A stretch of 64,000 nucleotides of DNA from Volutella citrinella (Eukaryota > Ascomycota > Sordariomycetes > Hypocreales > Nectriaceae), in the NCBI GenBank assembly GCA_034401135.1, contig JAWZSP010000004.1:372001-436000 (forward strand), given 5' to 3'. Shown here one piece after another: positions 63,181 to 64,000 of this stretch; position 1 is the stretch's first letter; each line of letters begins with the position of its first letter. The position numbers were made by a program, and so were the translations under genes. The notes under the pieces were generated by a model that saw nothing but the letters and a program-made list of their open reading frames with translations, was not told the DNA's origin and did no database searches.

Positions 63181-64000
63181 ATGGAATGGTTGGACTTGGA
63201 TCGCATAATGAGCCGGGCTCATGAGACGACGTAATGACAGTGGAAAATGATTAATAGACAATAAAATATGGTCCATGAACCTTTTTTGAGCTTCTCTCCC
63301 CAATCGCGTGCCCAATAACAGATGCATCATCGCAAAAGAGCCTCGTTGGTGGAAGTCCATCCATCGATTGTCTCGACGCAACGACACTGCAAAGCTCAAT
63401 CACTGACACGCGAGGCCAAGACAGATCCAGTCGTGCCCCACCTTGAAGCCTTCTCTGATCAATGCAGGCATGCGCTAAAATACTGCCCGACAGTTGCTGT
63501 TACTTGGGCTGGATGCGACTGACACGCACACCTACTGCTCCACTTGGCAGCTTCACCTCCCGCTATCGGCCCCCGGGACCGCATCTAACGTGATCGTATT
63601 TCATCCTCAATTGTTCTCACTCACGTTGATGAGACTCCGGCTTCGCATCGGCCGTGCCCACACCTGGAATCCCGGGAGGCCGTTACACTGGGGAGTGGAC
63701 GTGTCAGGAGCTGACATCCCTGCGAGAACCACAGACGTCGGCGCAACTCGCCGGCGCTCGGAGTCGCGATGTGGCCAAGGATGAATAGATTGATAAGAAA
63801 TCTCCGGCAACCGGCCGCCGGCAGCATCAGCGAACGGAGCGCCCCCACAGGTCCATTTGCGCGATTGTGGAGCGCCAATGTCCTAGCAAGTGGCGGAACT
63901 GGACAAGTCGGCGAGAAGTCCGAGGCGCTGGCCCACAAGCAAAGCGTCAGAATTTGCAGCCCGTTGACGCAATGGGGTCATTTGGTCTGCCAAATTTTTC
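63181..64000. other. Right-end intergenic stretch
   Basis: About 820 bp to the window edge. Overlapping open frames of under 110 codons on both strands show no motif. Confidence 0.4.

Overview
The window is nuclear DNA of a filamentous ascomycete (Pezizomycotina, most likely Sordariomycetes). The evidence is short 50-80 nt introns with GTRNGT donors and CTRAC-type branch sites, two Zn2Cys6 regulators (one a relic), an NLR-type STAND protein, F-box and DUF7730-type proteins, several MFS carriers and many signal-peptide proteins. All gene models were spliced by hand from donor/acceptor signals, reading frame and family motifs. No tRNA, rRNA, CRISPR or intact transposon was recognised.

Layout. 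1-5 kb: a divergent metal-transport pair, a P1B-type heavy-metal ATPase (minus, cut by the left edge) and an NRAMP Mn/Fe carrier (plus). 5.8-7.9 kb: a scar of three gene fragments (5' two thirds of an arylsulfatase, the first 50 codons of a sugar transporter, the 3' part of a Zn2Cys6 factor), then about 2.2 kb with no gene. 10-17 kb: an MFS sugar carrier, an MFS DHA1 carrier and a leukotriene-A4-hydrolase-type aminopeptidase. 17-25 kb: a branched-chain aminotransferase, a Zn2Cys6 regulator and a D-2-hydroxyacid dehydrogenase, all on minus, with a divergent, frameshifted M20 dipeptidase pseudogene. The order suggests amino acid -> 2-oxo acid -> D-2-hydroxy acid chemistry under a local regulator (inference). 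26-33 kb: three secreted-protein genes (Apple/PAN-like, a Cys-rich protein, a HELTH metallopeptidase-like protein). 33-37.5 kb: a DUF7730-like protein, an MFS relic and a fructosamine/ribulosamine 3-kinase. 38-43.5 kb: a 1651-residue lipase-NACHT-WD40 NLR-like protein. 44-46 kb: a QDR-type MFS carrier. 46-54 kb: the most striking locus, one gene for an about 2668-residue secreted protein with five tandem pectin-methylesterase-like domains between Ser/Thr-rich arms. 56-63 kb: an F-box protein, a large secreted protein with a Lys/Glu repeat, and an FMN-dependent 2-hydroxyacid dehydrogenase.

The region mixes conserved metabolism with secreted and self/non-self type genes and several decaying copies, as expected of a fast-evolving accessory segment. 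The organism cannot be named to genus from this sequence alone.
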